NCBI GenBank assembly: GCA_910575795.1 | Contig: CAJTGE010000047.1 | Location: forward strand, 1-37,304 | Length of the DNA: 37,304 bases | Source of the DNA: Clostridiaceae bacterium | GTDB lineage: Bacteria > Bacillota > Clostridia > Lachnospirales > Lachnospiraceae | Reading direction: 5' to 3' | Part shown: positions 21,110 to 28,686 of the stretch, in pieces | Numbering within the stretch: the stretch's first letter is position 1 | Layout: every line of letters starts with the position of its first letter | Made by a program: the position numbers and the translations under genes | Notes under the pieces: generated by a model | Databases searched by the model: none | What the model was told of the DNA's origin: nothing | Seen by the model: the letters and a program-made list of their open reading frames with translations, nothing else

Positions 21110-22189
21110 TTAAATTTTTATCTGTGCGAGCCTCCTGTTCGCCTCATTCATCGCCCCAAATTCTGTGAGGCAGCATATCACTTCCTCACAGGAGCGCGCC
21201 AGCTTCTCCGCCTTCCTGTACGTCTCCTCGCGGATCGGCTCAAACGCTTCTTCTGTCACCGTCTCTGCGGCCAGCGCCCCTGCGACTGAGTAATCGATAT
21301 CATTTTCATGCAGGATCCCGGCCGCAAACGGGATATTCTGCCTGTGCAGCCTCCTGTAAACCGCAATGCCGCTCCCGTTTCCACCTATGACAAACACCTT
21401 CGGCTTCCCCTTTACAGGAGGGAACTCCGCTCCTCCCAAAAGGGCGTCATAGCTTCCGGTTTCGATCCCATACAGCGCTTCAATATAAGAGGATGTGAGG
21501 ATCTCCTCCGGCGGCCCCAAACGTCCGATGCGATCCCCGTCCACACAGACCACGTAATCTGACAGCCGCAGAGCCAGATCAAGCTCATGCAGGGAGATAA
21601 CCGCCCCGATTCCCCGATTCCGCACAAGCTCCCTTAAGATCGTTAAAAGCTCCAGCTTATGGCGGATATCGAGAAATGTGGTCGGCTCGTCCAGCACAAG
21701 CACCTTCGGCTCCTGGCAGATGGCGCGGGCCAGAAGGATCCTCTGCCTCTGCCCGTCGCTGAGCCTGTCAAACCGGCGTCCCGCCAGATCAAGCGTATGC
21801 GTCAGCTCCATAGCCCCGTACACCTTGTCCCAGTCCTCCCCGGAAAGGATTCCCAGACGGCCGGTATAGGGATAACGGCCGCACCCCACCAGCTCCTCAC
21901 ACGTCATGAGCTCAGGCCGTATATTCCCCGTTGTCAGAACGCCCATCTGCCTCGCCGCCTTTACGGGTGAAAGGGATGCGAGGCTTTCTTCCCCCAGATA
22001 CACGCTGCCGCCCAGCAGGCGGAGCTGTCCGGCTATACTTTTCAGAATAGTCGATTTGCCCGCTCCGTTGGGGCCGATCAGCGTTACAATCTCCCCCTGC
22101 CTTACATGAAGCTCAACCTCGCTAAGCAGCGGAACATTCCCATACCCGACCGTCATATGCTCCGCCCGCAGCAAATCACGCCCCATCAC
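21110..22189 (-). CDS. ABC importer ATPase, FecE/BtuD type, with C-terminal extension
   Basis: A 359-aa ATPase that powers import. Walker A GPNGAGKST (39-47), signature LSDGQ (143-147, Asp in place of the usual Gly), Walker B VLVLDEP (163-169), switch His in VISLHELDLALR. Typical FecE/BtuD proteins end near 255-265; here about 95 residues follow, beginning KPKVFVIGGNGSGIAVYRRL and resembling a nucleotide-binding alpha/beta unit. Last gene of the riboswitch operon; its start overlaps the permease stop by 4 nt. The extension may sense a ligand, but that is inference. Confidence 0.92.
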   Translation of the reverse strand: MMGRDLLRAEHMTVGYGNVPLLSEVELHVRQGEIVTLIGPNGAGKSTILKSIAGQLRLLGGSVYLGEESLASLSPVKAARQMGVLTTGNIRPELMTCEELVGCGRYPYTGRLGILSGEDWDKVYGAMELTHTLDLAGRRFDRLSDGQRQRILLARAICQEPKVLVLDEPTTFLDIRHKLELLTILRELVRNRGIGAVISLHELDLALRLSDYVVCVDGDRIGRLGPPEEILTSSYIEALYGIETGSYDALLGGAEFPPVKGKPKVFVIGGNGSGIAVYRRLHRQNIPFAAGILHENDIDYSVAGALAAETVTEEAFEPIREETYRKAEKLARSCEEVICCLTEFGAMNEANRRLAQIKI

Positions 22190-23232
22190 GCCTCCCTCCC
22201 GCCGCGCGCGCGGCTCCCGCGCAGCATCAGATAAATCACCACCGGCGCGCCAAACACGGCTGTCACGGAGCTGATATTTAACTCTGTGGGGGCGAACGCT
22301 GTCCTTGCAATGAGATCACAGAGCAGGCAGAAGGCCGCGCCGCCCAGAAAGCAGCCCGGAATCATGACAAGCGGCCCCGTTGTCCGAAACAGACCTTTCA
22401 TCAGATGGGGAACCGCGATCCCCACAAACGAAACAGGGCCTGCAAAGGCCGTCACGCAGGCGGAAAGAATGCTCGAAAGAAGCACCAGGCACACCCGGAA
22501 GCGCCGGATATTTACGCCCACGCTCTGCGCATACGCCTCCCCCAGGCGGTACGCCCCGATCGGCTTTGCCAGGGCAAGGGCGCCGGCCAGCCCCGCCATG
22601 GCCACAACCGCCATAGCGCGCACATTTTCCCACGAAATCCCGGAAAAGCTGCCCATGGACCAGTTATGCAGGTTCACGATATTCGCGTCGTCAGCAAAGG
22701 CCGCCAGAAAATCCGTTATGGCTGAGCACACATAGCTGAGCATCACCCCGCAGACGACGAGAACCGACATGCTCCTGACCCGGCCCGACAGGGCAAGCAC
22801 AAAGCCCATGGAAACCAGCGCGCCCGCAAAGGCCGCCAGAATCATCGCGCCGGATCCCGTAAAAATGCCCTTTTCCACAGACACAATCAGCAGCAGGGAT
22901 ACGGAAAGCTTTGCCCCTGACGAAATCCCCAGCACAAACGGCCCTGCGATGGGATTCGCAAAAAAGGTCTGTAAAAGATAGCCCGACACGGACAGCGCGC
23001 CTCCCAGCAGCGCGGCTGCGAGAATGCGCGGCATCCGGATATCCCGGACAATGCGCCCCGCCGCGCCAGAATCTCCCGTCCCCTGAAACAGAGCCGCCCG
23101 GATCTCCCCCGCCGAAAGGCGGACGCTGCCGTAATGTAAGCCTGCCAGAAACAATGCAGCCAGGAGCACGCCTAAAAAAGCAAAGGAACACGCAAGCTTC
23201 CCCGCCGCCTTTCCTCTCATCCGTCCAGTCAC
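22186..23232 (-). CDS. FecCD-family ABC permease
   Basis: A 348-aa polytopic membrane protein of the BtuC/FhuB type that forms the transmembrane pore for corrinoids, haem or siderophores. About ten hydrophobic segments; family motifs include IRDIRMPRILAAALLGGALS near the start, FFANPIAGPFVLGISSGA, and VAVPHLMKGLF-like FVGIAVPHLMKGLFRTTGP near residue 270, which docks the ATPase. Starts 5 nt after the stop of the substrate-binding gene and overlaps the ATPase gene, so the three are co-translated. Confidence 0.95.
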   Translation of the reverse strand: MTGRMRGKAAGKLACSFAFLGVLLAALFLAGLHYGSVRLSAGEIRAALFQGTGDSGAAGRIVRDIRMPRILAAALLGGALSVSGYLLQTFFANPIAGPFVLGISSGAKLSVSLLLIVSVEKGIFTGSGAMILAAFAGALVSMGFVLALSGRVRSMSVLVVCGVMLSYVCSAITDFLAAFADDANIVNLHNWSMGSFSGISWENVRAMAVVAMAGLAGALALAKPIGAYRLGEAYAQSVGVNIRRFRVCLVLLSSILSACVTAFAGPVSFVGIAVPHLMKGLFRTTGPLVMIPGCFLGGAAFCLLCDLIARTAFAPTELNISSVTAVFGAPVVIYLMLRGSRARGGREA

Positions 23233-23236
23233 TCCT

Positions 23237-24433
23237 TTATTTTAACGGGCGCAGATACGTCATCTCTCCCGGATCCGGCCCGTCCCCGCTCAGCATCCGG
23301 TGAATATCCAGTATCATATCCCCCAGTCCCATGCTCTCCTGAAACATATTTTTGCCCGTACACCACACATGTCCTTCACGTACGGCCTTAAAATCAGCAA
23401 GCAGGCTGCTTTTGTCCAGAAGCTCTGCAAGCGAATCCAGCTCCCCGTCAATCGTGTTGTTGTAAATGATATAATCCGCATCCCTCGCTGATTCATAAAA
23501 TGCCTCCATCTGCATGTTCACAGACGACAGCGCGTTTTCTTCCTCTGCGGACACCTGAGGGACATAACGCCCTCCGGCCATCTCAATCATCCTGGCCACA
23601 TAATCCCCGGGCTTTCTCACATTCACCGCCCCGTTCGCACTGATATAAAAAAAAGCTGCGGTCTTCCCGGAAGGCGTCTGATCCATCACCGGCTTCAGCG
23701 CGTCCACGCAGGCCGCAAAACGCGCCTCTGCCTGCTCCTCCCTGCCTAAAAGCGCTCCGTAAAGCCGGATCCATTCCATCCGGCCCAGAGGATGGCTCTC
23801 ATAGCTCGATCGCTCTGCCAGCACCGGGATACCAAGGCGCTCAAGCTGCTCCTTTACCTCCGGCACATGGTAAATCATCGTAGATTCAACCGCCAGATTA
23901 CATCCGTTCTCCAGAATCAGCTCATAATCCGGAGCGCTGTATTTGCCGGCATAGAGCATCCGCCCCTCTTCCATCGCCTCTCTCGCCTCGTCGATATACC
24001 ACCCCGGCGCATCCGTGCCGGACAGCGTAATCTGATCCACCGCGTCCAGGCTCCGAAACAGATCCATGGCAGAGGTGGCCGCCAGATAGATGCGGTCAAG
24101 CGGCCGGCAAAGCGCTGTCACATCCTCCGGAAGCCCTGCCGGCACAGCCGCGCCCTCCGGCACGGCCAGGTAACGGCCGCTCTCCGGAATTTCCGCCAGT
24201 ACATAGCCATTTTCATAGTAATCCACGGAAAACTGATCGGCATATAAAAGCTCCATTGAGCCCACGGGCTTCAAATCCGCCCACCGGACAGCAGCGGACG
24301 CCGTCTCCGCCTTTGTCTCCACTGTATCCACATCCGCAGAAACCGGCGCTCCTCTGCCGCATCCCGCCGCCGCGATGCTGATTCCCACAGCAGACAATAC
24401 GGCTGGGAGCGCCCTTTTTCCAAAATTCCCCAT
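23237..24433 (-). CDS. ABC substrate-binding lipoprotein (BtuF/FecB type)
   Basis: A 398-aa lipoprotein. The signal peptide MGNFGKRALPAVLSAVGISI ends in a lipobox AAAGC (Cys25), so it is anchored outside the membrane. The mature part is a two-lobe class III binding protein: LAATSAMDLFRSLDAVDQIT, DYELILENGCNLAVESTMIY, GIPVLAERSSYESHPLGRME with the long linking helix, and AREGHVW-like VREGHVWCTGKNMFQESMGL near the end. Start ATG 24433 has GGGAG; the open frame extends to 24535, but that overlaps cbiK. Ligand unknown; the riboswitch and CbiK point to a corrinoid or other tetrapyrrole. Confidence 0.9.
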   Translation of the reverse strand: MGNFGKRALPAVLSAVGISIAAAGCGRGAPVSADVDTVETKAETASAAVRWADLKPVGSMELLYADQFSVDYYENGYVLAEIPESGRYLAVPEGAAVPAGLPEDVTALCRPLDRIYLAATSAMDLFRSLDAVDQITLSGTDAPGWYIDEAREAMEEGRMLYAGKYSAPDYELILENGCNLAVESTMIYHVPEVKEQLERLGIPVLAERSSYESHPLGRMEWIRLYGALLGREEQAEARFAACVDALKPVMDQTPSGKTAAFFYISANGAVNVRKPGDYVARMIEMAGGRYVPQVSAEEENALSSVNMQMEAFYESARDADYIIYNNTIDGELDSLAELLDKSSLLADFKAVREGHVWCTGKNMFQESMGLGDMILDIHRMLSGDGPDPGEMTYLRPLK

Positions 24434-24438
24434 CGCTT

Positions 24439-25506
24439 CTACTCCCGGCCTTCCAGGCTGCGGATCGCCGCCTGGGCGTGCTCCACAAAGATCTGCTGCA
24501 CTGCCTCCAGCTCCCCGATACCGCTGAGCAGGCATGATACCTCATATCCGGCCCCTTCAAATACGCTCTTCCACGAGTCTTCATCATCCCCGGCCATATC
24601 ATTATTCGCATGATCCCCGGCGACAATCATCAGAGGCGCCAGAACCACCTTCTTATAGTTTCCGGCCCGGACTGCCTTCAAAACCGTCTGCACATCCGGC
24701 TCCGCCTCCACAGTCCCGACAAAGTAATTCGCAAATCCCTCCCTGGCGAGCATGTCCTGCATCCGTGTATACACCTGGTTCGACTCTGCCTCCGTCCCGT
24801 GTCCCATAAAGCACACCGCCGTATCCGCATTGTTATACTCCGCCGTACTCTCCGCAAGCGCCCGGATGACGGCTTTAAAATCCTCATCCGACGACAAAAG
24901 GGGCTCTCCCACCGCAATCCTGTCAAACGCATCCGCATATTCGGCCGCTTCATTCACCAGATCCGTATACTCCAGCCCGTTCATCAGATGCGTGGGCTGA
25001 ATCACCAGGTTTTTCACTCCGTTTTCCACCGCCCGTTCCAGCGCCTCGCCCACATTATCAATCGTCACCCCGTCGCGGGACTTCACATGATTAATAATGA
25101 TCTGGCTTGTAAACGCCCTTCGGAGCGAATATTCCGGAATTGCATCCTCAAGCGCCTCTTCAATCGCGCCGATCGAAAGGCGGCGGCTGTCATTATAGCT
25201 TGTCCCAAAGCTCACCGCCAAAAGCTCATTCTCGCCAATCCCGTCCTGGTTTCTCGGATTATCCAAGGTAGCATCCCCCGTCTCATAATTCTCTTCGTCT
25301 GCGCTGCCTTCTGTCTCCCCCACAGAAGCCGTCTCCCCGGAGCCGCCGGATTCTGAGGAAGCCGCCGTTTCCGTCTGTCCCCCGCCGCCCTGCGGCTCTG
25401 TCTCCGCCACAGCGCCCGCCGGTTTGCTCCCGCCGGAACATCCTGCCAGCACAGCCGCCGATAAAGCCGCAGTTACAAATACCACTGCCACGCGTCTTAA
25501 TTTCAT
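24439..25506 (-). CDS. cbiK: CbiK-type chelatase, exported lipoprotein
   Basis: A 355-aa protein. Signal peptide MKLRRVAVVFVTAALSAAVL with lipobox LAGC (Cys23), a Gly/Ser/Glu-rich tether (24-90), then the class II chelatase CbiK domain: LLAVSFGTSYNDSRRLSIGA, NLVIQPTHLMNGLEYTDLV, VCFMGHGTEAESNQVYTRMQ with the metal-site His, and LAPLMIVAGDHANNDMAGDD. Cytoplasmic CbiK inserts Co(II) into sirohydrochlorin in anaerobic B12 synthesis; an exported form (Desulfovibrio CbiK-P) is known and binds haem. Here its export and its place ahead of an ABC importer suggest scavenging or metal exchange outside the cell. ATG 25506 has AAGGAGG. First gene of the operon. Confidence 0.9.
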   Translation of the reverse strand: MKLRRVAVVFVTAALSAAVLAGCSGGSKPAGAVAETEPQGGGGQTETAASSESGGSGETASVGETEGSADEENYETGDATLDNPRNQDGIGENELLAVSFGTSYNDSRRLSIGAIEEALEDAIPEYSLRRAFTSQIIINHVKSRDGVTIDNVGEALERAVENGVKNLVIQPTHLMNGLEYTDLVNEAAEYADAFDRIAVGEPLLSSDEDFKAVIRALAESTAEYNNADTAVCFMGHGTEAESNQVYTRMQDMLAREGFANYFVGTVEAEPDVQTVLKAVRAGNYKKVVLAPLMIVAGDHANNDMAGDDEDSWKSVFEGAGYEVSCLLSGIGELEAVQQIFVEHAQAAIRSLEGRE

Positions 25507-25856
25507 CTTCTCTTTCCTCCTTCGCAGCCGGATACGCTTCGTATCTCCTCCGCTGCCCTGCATTATATTTATCGGGTATCCGATTCATACAGGCACAGAA
25601 ATCCAAATCTGAAATTATGTCGAACAGCCGGCAATGGTATACCTTACAATTCTTATAAGTGATCAGCAAAGACCAAACCCTCAGTTTTTGCCACAGCAGA
25701 ATAAGCCTGCAAAAGCCGCCTCCTACAGAGCCTTCTAATCACTGTTTGCCGTCTGAGTCAGAAATCAGCGCATCCTGAAACATGCCGTCCCAAAAACACT
25801 GCTGACCGGTACAATCAATTCCTCGTGATCCGGATCTTTACTGTTCCCATACCAAC
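25507..25856 (-). other. Long untranslated leader between riboswitch and cbiK
   Basis: About 350 nt with no supported ORF. It should contain the expression platform of the cobalamin riboswitch. I see short inverted pairs (GATCCGGATC near 25827-25836; GCAGGC and GCAGAAT near 25692-25710) but no unambiguous terminator with a T-run, so control by ribosome-site masking is possible. Confidence 0.45.
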
Positions 25857-26022
25857 AGCCGGCAGGTTTCCTGGCTTGCCTCTCTTCACGCATAACCGCC
25901 TTCCCAACCGGAAATCCGATCAGTGACTGTTCTCCTAGTTCCAAACTCAGGTCATGCGCTCCTGGCTTACAGTGACGGGATCGCACAGGACTTTCACCTG
26001 TTTCCCTTTTAAGAACGGTTAA
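25857..26022 (-). promoter_or_regulatory. Cobalamin (AdoCbl) riboswitch
   Basis: On the minus strand the conserved core reads in order: AAAAGGGAAACAGGTGAAAG, TCCTGTGCGATCCCGTCACT, GTAAGCCAGGAGC, then a variable arm, and ends with the B12 box AAGCCAGGAAACCTGCC (about 25859-25877). These match the cobalamin aptamer. When B12 is abundant the leader folds to shut off the downstream operon (cbiK and the ABC importer). A 98-aa frame across it on the same strand is spurious. Confidence 0.95.
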
Positions 26023-26087
26023 GAAATAACTGTTAAATAGTGCTGCCGGAGAAAACGACAAGCAATATTAAAAGTTATTTCTTAACC
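26017..26087. repeat. 15-bp perfect inverted repeat upstream of the riboswitch
   Basis: GGTTAAGAAATAACT (26017-26031) pairs with AGTTATTTCTTAACC (26073-26087) across 41 nt. It touches the 5' edge of the aptamer. It may extend the riboswitch P1 region, be a regulator site, or mark a past insertion. Confidence 0.7.
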
Positions 26088-26243
26088 ATTCCTTACCCCC
26101 TGCCCGCATAACAGACAGCGGCACCGGATGCTCTTTACTCGATATTGTATTATATCCTATCATATGAGTGGGGAAAAAGCAAGAAATTGTTCTGTGACGA
26201 CGGCCAAAGGTCAAAGGGGAAGAAATCTAAAGGATAAAATTGC
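26088..26243. other. Boundary region between chromosome and mobile element
   Basis: 156 nt without a gene. A minus-strand TATAAT at about 26145-26155 is a candidate -10 for the riboswitch operon; no clear -35 partner was found. The edge of the mobile element probably lies here or just to the right, but no direct-repeat attachment site was recognised. Confidence 0.35.
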
Positions 26244-26278
26244 TTGAATCATTCTGCCCAATGTGCTACATTATAGAC

Positions 26279-26373
26279 ATAAGGAAAGCAACTGCCCACA
26301 AAGTGGTTAGCCTACATGATATGCGTTAAGCCTACCCGGACTCGGCCAAGTACAAGGTAGGCTTATTTATTTT
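26279..26373 (+). ncRNA. Orphan structured leader or small RNA
   Basis: Promoter TTGAAT (26244-26249), 17-bp spacer, TACATT (26267-26272). The transcript holds a small hairpin CCACAAAGTGG (26296-26306), and two AGCCTAC strips (26309-26315 and 26329-26335) that could each pair with GTAGGCT (26357-26363). The second forms a 9-bp stem TAAGCCTAC / GTAGGCTTA followed by TTATTTATTTT, a terminator. Two strips competing for one partner look like a switch, but there is no intact gene downstream for it to control. No known RNA class recognised. Confidence 0.45.
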
Positions 26374-26407
26374 CGCCTGTTTCCCCTATCTATATAGGCA
26401 GGCAGCG

Positions 26408-26470
26408 CTATGAGAAATGTGCCGCCTGAAAACAGCCGGATAGAGCACCAGGCACTTCATATGTACTCAT
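26408..26470 (-). pseudogene. Truncated holin-like small toxin ORF
   Basis: GAGGGAGGTGG and ATG 26470, product MSTYEVPGALSGCFQAAHFS. The MSTYE start after a very strong ribosome site is typical of the putative holin-like toxin peptides (MSTYE then a hydrophobic helix) found in Firmicutes elements, but here the helix is absent after the fifth residue. Probably cut by the recombination that formed this junction. Confidence 0.45.
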
Positions 26471-26599
26471 TTGCACCACCTCCCTCTTCCTGTATTTCCC
26501 ATGACGGGATATTGCCGAACGGCAACGCGGCGGCTACCGCTTTCAGAAAGGCGGGAGGCTTTCCACCTTGTAACACGGTTGTTTCCTGTAACATATTAT

Positions 26600-26740
26600 A
26601 ACACGGGCAGCATTATTTTCATGTCCGGCAAGGTACTGAACCGTCTTAGGGTCAACACCGGAATACAGCAAGTTGGTGATATAGGTATGCCCTTACGGTA
26701 TAATAAGGACAAATCGGAAAACCCATTATTACCAAGGTTG
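26600..26740 (-). pseudogene. Fragment of a tyrosine integrase (C-terminal catalytic part)
   Basis: The minus strand (26689-26613) reads HTYITNLLYSGVDPKTVQYL then AGHEN. This is the Tn916/Tn1549-type integrase box: conserved HxxR-like HTYITN, then LAGHEN before the catalytic Tyr. The Arg before HTY is replaced and the frame is lost on both sides, and the Tyr region is missing. It shows that a tyrosine-integrase element once occupied this site. Confidence 0.7.
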
Positions 26741-26835
26741 CTCAGGTGTTGTAAAGCGCGCATATGACACTAAATACAGAAACAAATAATGTATACAATA
26801 CTATATGTTGTTGTTTTCTGAAAGTAAAGAAATCC

Positions 26836-26973
26836 ATGAGCAATCTTAATCAGAGAGAATTTTCGGATTTGCCACCATTCTTTTTCCATTACAATACGCC
26901 CTTTGGTGGGGGCAGACTGGGAGGTGATAAGGAACCATTTCACATAAAGGACAAACGGGCAGCAACCCGGTAA
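26836..26973 (+). CDS. Small ORF of the mobile element, 45 aa
   Basis: MSNLNQREFSDLPPFFFHYN, then TPFGGGRLGGDKEPFHIKDK and RAATR. Pro/Phe-rich, no helix-turn-helix. The ribosome site is weak (GAAAG). A longer frame from 26764 is less likely. It sits just before a strong terminator and the RepA-like gene. Product unknown. Confidence 0.4.
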   Translation: MSNLNQREFSDLPPFFFHYNTPFGGGRLGGDKEPFHIKDKRAATR

Positions 26974-26993
26974 TACCGATTTTAATTCATATC

Positions 26994-27041
26994 AGCCGCA
27001 CAGTAACTGACGGATGTTCAGCTACTGCGCGGCTTTTTTTG
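26994..27041 (+). terminator. Intrinsic terminator ahead of the RepA-like gene
   Basis: Long stem GCCGCACAGTAACTGA against TCAGCTACTGCGCGGC (two mismatches), followed by TTTTTTTG. It insulates the mobilization operon from upstream transcription. Confidence 0.9.
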
Positions 27042-27110
27042 TTATAGATAACTCTGCCCTGGTGACGTAGATTACCGGGGCTTTTTTCAGTTAGACAGGA
27101 GGCTTTCAAA

Positions 27111-28097
27111 ATGCCGGAAACTTTGAATCTGAATTACTACTACGGGAATGAAGCCGACCAGTACAGCTTCTACCGCATCCCGAAAATCCTTTTGACCGAC
27201 CGCCGCTACAAGGGCGTATCGCTGGAAGCAAAGGTGCTGTATGGCCTGCTGCTTGACCGCATGGGGCTGTCTGCCCGCAATGGCTGGCTGGACGATAACG
27301 GGCGCGTGTTCCTCTACTTCACCCAGGAGGAAGTCATGGCCATGCTGGACTGCGGCAAGGACAAGGCGACGAAGCTGTTCCGCGAATTGGAGGGCATCGG
27401 CCTTGTGGAACGGAAAAAGCAGGGCCAGGGACACCCCGCCCGGATTTACGTTAAGAACTTCATTCTGGAGCCGGAACACTCTGCGCCGGTTCAGACTGCG
27501 GAAAACCAGCAGTCAAGACCGCTTGACAGTGCCGCAGTCAAGACTGCTGAAAAACCGCAGTCTGCACGACGGAAAACCAGCGGTCAAGAGTGCGGAATTT
27601 CCGCCCCTAATAATACTGATATAAATAAAACTGAAAAAAGCGATACGGATCTATCCATCACACCCCCTGCCCCCTCAGCGGTTTCTTCCCCTGCTGGTAA
27701 ACGCGCTCCGCGCAGGATGGGATTGGATGAGATGGAAAGCTACCGCGAACTGATTTTAGAAAATATTGACTATGACATTCTTCTGGAACGGAACCCCTGG
27801 GACAAGGACTTGCTGGACGGCTATGTGGAGTTAATGCTTGAAATCTGCTGCTCCACACGGGAATCTGTCCGTATCTGCGGGCAGGAAGTACCCACCGAGG
27901 TTGTCAAAAGCCGGTTCCTGAAGCTGAACAGCGAACATATTGGCTACGTCATGGACATCCTGAAAAGCAATACTGCCAAGATTGGCAATATCAAGGCATA
28001 CACGCTGGCAGCACTCTACAACGCCCCCGTCACGATGGGGCAGTATTACACATCCCTTGTCAGCCACGATATGGCGCACGGGCTGCTGGACGGTTAA
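27111..28097 (+). CDS. Replication initiator RepA-like protein
   Basis: A 328-aa protein with an N-terminal RepA_N-like winged-helix domain: YYYGNEADQYSFYRIPKILL, GVSLEAKVLYGLLLDRMGLS, YFTQEEVMAMLDCGKDKATK and LFRELEGIGLVERKKQGQGH. A Gln/Ser/Thr-rich linker follows (about 130-200), then a C-terminal DUF6017-type helical domain (LILENIDYDILLERNPWDKD). In the Tn1549 family it is the first gene of the transfer block and may support replication of the circular form. AGGAGG precedes the ATG. GC is higher than in the surrounding debris. Confidence 0.85.
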   Translation: MPETLNLNYYYGNEADQYSFYRIPKILLTDRRYKGVSLEAKVLYGLLLDRMGLSARNGWLDDNGRVFLYFTQEEVMAMLDCGKDKATKLFRELEGIGLVERKKQGQGHPARIYVKNFILEPEHSAPVQTAENQQSRPLDSAAVKTAEKPQSARRKTSGQECGISAPNNTDINKTEKSDTDLSITPPAPSAVSSPAGKRAPRRMGLDEMESYRELILENIDYDILLERNPWDKDLLDGYVELMLEICCSTRESVRICGQEVPTEVVKSRFLKLNSEHIGYVMDILKSNTAKIGNIKAYTLAALYNAPVTMGQYYTSLVSHDMAHGLLDG

Positions 28098-28147
28098 GCC
28101 GCCCGGCGCTTTGCAATACATCAATCAAACCAAAGGAGGACTTTTGC

Positions 28148-28606
28148 ATGGAACATGAAATCAACATTCTGGTGGTGGAACCGGGCAGACCGCCCAGACC
28201 GGCGCGGGTGGATAACTCGCTGGAAACTTTTTCACAGCTTGTTGGCGGTGAGCTGTCAATGGGCTGTTTCCTACCCCAGCGGGTCATGCTGCTCTACAAC
28301 GAGGACGCCAGCCGCCAGGGACTGCCGCCCAACCGCTGCAATCCCTTTGTGAACGAGTGCATCAGCGGTACATTCCTGATGTGCGGGCTTTCAGACGGGG
28401 AGGGCTTCTGCTCCCTTTCCCCTGCCCGGCAAGCCGAGTTTCAGCGCCTTTTTGCCAGCCCCGGCGAGTTTATGATGCTGAGGGCAGACCACATCTGCGC
28501 TTCGCCTGCCGAGTTTGCCGAAACCGCTGGCAGGCTTTGGGGCGGCATGGCAAGCGGCGAATCCGTGGTGCTGACCAAGTGGGGCGGAAAGGAGGCCGGC
28601 GCATGA
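28148..28606 (+). CDS. DUF3846-family protein
   Basis: A 152-aa protein: INILVVEPGRPPRPARVDNS, then LVGGELSMGCFLPQRVMLLY and NEDASRQGLPPNRCNPF, the DUF3846 core. The second half (SPARQAEFQRLFASPGEFMM) is mostly helical. DUF3846 proteins are standard small members of Tn1549-like elements, with no assigned function. AAAGGAGG before the ATG. It ends ATGA-coupled to a 12-codon frame (MKYLLRRLLVPP), probably not a product in its own right. Confidence 0.82.
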   Translation: MEHEINILVVEPGRPPRPARVDNSLETFSQLVGGELSMGCFLPQRVMLLYNEDASRQGLPPNRCNPFVNECISGTFLMCGLSDGEGFCSLSPARQAEFQRLFASPGEFMMLRADHICASPAEFAETAGRLWGGMASGESVVLTKWGGKEAGA

Positions 28607-28686
28607 AATACCTGCTCCGCCGCCTGCTGGTTCCGCCTTAGCGCACACCAGTTTAGTCCCAGCCTGCAAAGAGAGGAGGTTTTACC

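Noticed and set aside
25765..26061. 98-aa minus-strand frame
   Set aside because: It is the cobalamin riboswitch aptamer read as protein; the RNA consensus explains the sequence.
28609..28641. 12-codon ORF after the DUF3846 gene
   Set aside because: MKYLLRRLLVPP is too short to support on sequence alone; noted only as a coupling feature.
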